A stretch of DNA of 13,216 bases, from assembly GCA_038210415.1 (NCBI GenBank), contig JBBQWS010000076.1:1-13216 (forward strand). The letters run 5' to 3'. This document shows positions 12,036-13,216 of the stretch, piece by piece (positions within the stretch are counted from its first letter, which is position 1; the number at the start of each line of letters is the position of its first letter). The translations under genes and the position numbers were made by a program. The notes below the pieces were generated by a model that was given only the letters and a program-made list of their open reading frames with translations, made no database searches and was not told the DNA's origin. Origin of the DNA: JBBQWS01 sp038210415. GTDB taxonomy: Bacteria; Actinomycetota; Actinomycetes; Prado026.

Positions 12036-13216
12036 ATGGCCTTCCGCAAGCCAGGGCGCGTCTCGCTCGCGCTCACCACAGCAGTGACCGCGTCCCTCGC
12101 GCTCGCTGCCTGCTCCAGCTCCAGCTCGGGCGGTTCCGGGGCCGTCAACACCGCCATCAACACCCCCGAGTGTGCCGACTACAAGGTCTACGGCGACCAC
12201 AGCGGCAAGAAGGTGTCGGTCTACACGGGGATCATCGCGCCGGAAGACGCGGCCCACATCGCGTCCTGGACCCAGTTCGAGAAGTGCACCGGGATCAAGG
12301 TCAGCTACGAAGGCTCCAAAGAGTTCGAGGCCCAGCTCATCGTCCGGGTCAAGAGCGGCAACGCGCCGGACATCGCCTACCTGCCACAGCCCGGTCTGCT
12401 GGCCAAGCTCGTCACCGGGACCGGCAAGGTGCTGCAGCCCCCGGCTGAGACCGCCGCCAACGTCGACAAGTGGTGGGGCAAGGACTGGAAGGGCTACGGC
12501 ACCGTCAACGGCACCTTCTACGCGGCTCCGCTCGGCGCCAACGTGAAGTCCTTCGTCTGGTACTCGCCCTCGATGTTCAAGAAGAACAACTGGACGATCC
12601 CGACAACGTGGGACGAGATGTTGCAGCTCAGCGACAAGATCGCTGGCACCGGCATCAAGCCGTGGTGCGCGGGCTTCGGCTCCGGCGACGCCACCGGCTG
12701 GGTCGGCACCGACTGGGTGGAGGACGTCATGCTCCGCACCGCCGGCGCCGATGTCTACGACCAGTGGATCGCGCACAAGATCCCGTTCAACGACCCGAAG
12801 GTCGTTGCGGCCTTCGACAAGGTCGGCGGCATCCTGAAGAACGACAAGTACGTCAACGGTGGCCTTGGCGACGTCAAGAGCATCGCGACGACCAAGTTCC
12901 AGGACGGTGGCATCCCGATCACGACCGGCAAATGCGCCATGCACCGCCAGGCGTCGTTCTACGCCTCCAACTGGCCGAAGGGCACCAAGATCGCCGAGGA
13001 CGGCGACATCTACGCGTTCTACCTGCCGCCGATCGACGCTTCGCTCGGCAAGCCGGTGCTCGGTGGCGGAGAGTTCGTCGCGGCGTTCGCGGACCGGCCT
13101 GAGGTGAAGGCCTTCCAGACCTTCGTCTCGTCGGACACGTGGGCGAACACGAAGGCCAAGCTCGGCAACTGGGTCAGCGCCAACAAGGGTGTCGACCTCG
13201 CCAACTACACCGACCC
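12036..13216 (+). CDS. Carbohydrate-type ABC transporter substrate-binding lipoprotein (3' end cut)
   Basis: The frame is open for 393 codons to the window end. The lipoprotein signal MAFRKPGRVSLALTT... ends in LAAC (Cys26), followed by a flexible SSSSSGGSG linker. The mature part fits the extracellular solute-binding family 1 (cluster B, sugar binders): KKVSVYTGIIAPEDAAHIASW as first strand/helix, FEKCTGIKVSYEG, VKSGNAPDIAYLPQPGLLA (about 106-122), WYSPSMFKKNNWTIPTTWDEM (hinge-region pattern, 175-195), and KCAMHRQASF late. It captures a sugar or oligosaccharide outside the membrane and delivers it to a permease pair that should lie downstream, outside the window. ATG 12036 follows AGGAAGG; an in-frame ATG at 12021 lacks such a site. 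Two LacI-type operators upstream suggest sugar-inducible expression. The exact sugar cannot be told, although the sequence feels closest to alpha-glucoside/AglE-like binders (low certainty). Confidence 0.88.
   Translation, partial: MAFRKPGRVSLALTTAVTASLALAACSSSSSGGSGAVNTAINTPECADYKVYGDHSGKKVSVYTGIIAPEDAAHIASWTQFEKCTGIKVSYEGSKEFEAQLIVRVKSGNAPDIAYLPQPGLLAKLVTGTGKVLQPPAETAANVDKWWGKDWKGYGTVNGTFYAAPLGANVKSFVWYSPSMFKKNNWTIPTTWDEMLQLSDKIAGTGIKPWCAGFGSGDATGWVGTDWVEDVMLRTAGADVYDQWIAHKIPFNDPKVVAAFDKVGGILKNDKYVNGGLGDVKSIATTKFQDGGIPITTGKCAMHRQASFYASNWPKGTKIAEDGDIYAFYLPPIDASLGKPVLGGGEFVAAFADRPEVKAFQTFVSSDTWANTKAKLGNWVSANKGVDLANYTD

Noticed and set aside
11919..12944. A 341-codon minus-strand frame over the transporter gene
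   Set aside because: The plus strand encodes a clear lipoprotein solute-binding protein with a lipobox and family motifs; the antisense product has no recognisable domain.
12170..13102. Plus-strand frames overlapping the solute-binding gene
   Set aside because: They are off-frame Arg-rich products; the true frame runs from ATG 12036 through the window end.

Overview
This is a high-GC actinobacterial chromosome segment. The codon third positions are strongly G/C, GTG starts and leaderless-type starts (a TANNNT hexamer six bases before the start codon) are common, and the window carries actinobacterial families: a SARP/BTAD regulator with an NB-ARC ATPase, DUF3145, and a LacI-type sugar ABC transporter promoter. 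The gene mix (secreted Fn3/propeller proteins, DUF1996, DUF3145) would fit Nocardioidaceae or a related soil actinomycete, but the genus cannot be fixed from the sequence alone.

Layout. 1-1530 (-): C-terminally cut BTAD/NB-ARC transcriptional regulator. 1584-2222 (-): circularly permuted papain-like (NlpC/P60-superfamily, YiiX/YebB-like) hydrolase. 2240-2410 (+): a 56-aa single-pass membrane peptide, divergent from the hydrolase. The two starts are only 18 bp apart and appear to share one symmetric -10 element. 2541-6443 (+): a 1300-aa secreted multidomain beta-rich protein (duplicated beta/ASH/Fn3 unit, PD40 propeller, Ig/Fn3 modules). 6493-7344 (+): a lipoprotein zinc carboxypeptidase of family M14. 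7395-10187 (-): a 930-aa secreted protein with an N-terminal beta-propeller, three Fn3 domains and a LamG-like C-terminus, convergent with the M14 gene. 10368-10418 (+): putative 16-codon leaderless upstream ORF overlapping (ATGA) the secreted DUF1996 gene 10415-11272 (+). 11384-11878 (+): DUF3145. 12036-end (+): sugar-type ABC transporter substrate-binding lipoprotein, cut by the window end, behind a promoter region with two LacI-type operators and an 11-bp tandem repeat.

How it fits together. The middle of the window (2541-11272) is an export-oriented block: four consecutive genes encode Sec-exported or lipid-anchored proteins, two of them large propeller/Fn3 proteins without a visible catalytic domain, one a cell-wall-type peptidase and one DUF1996. 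They probably act at the cell surface, but the sequence does not prove a joint function. The last gene is the first gene of what is probably a LacI-regulated carbohydrate uptake operon. No RNA genes, mobile elements, CRISPR arrays or long gene-free stretches were seen. The largest gaps are the divergent region 10188-10367, 11879-12035 and 2411-2540. The most unusual signals are at promoter and start-codon level: the symmetric bidirectional leaderless promoter, the leaderless uORF, and a cluster of TGGGCC motifs. I did not find a clearly new multi-gene system.
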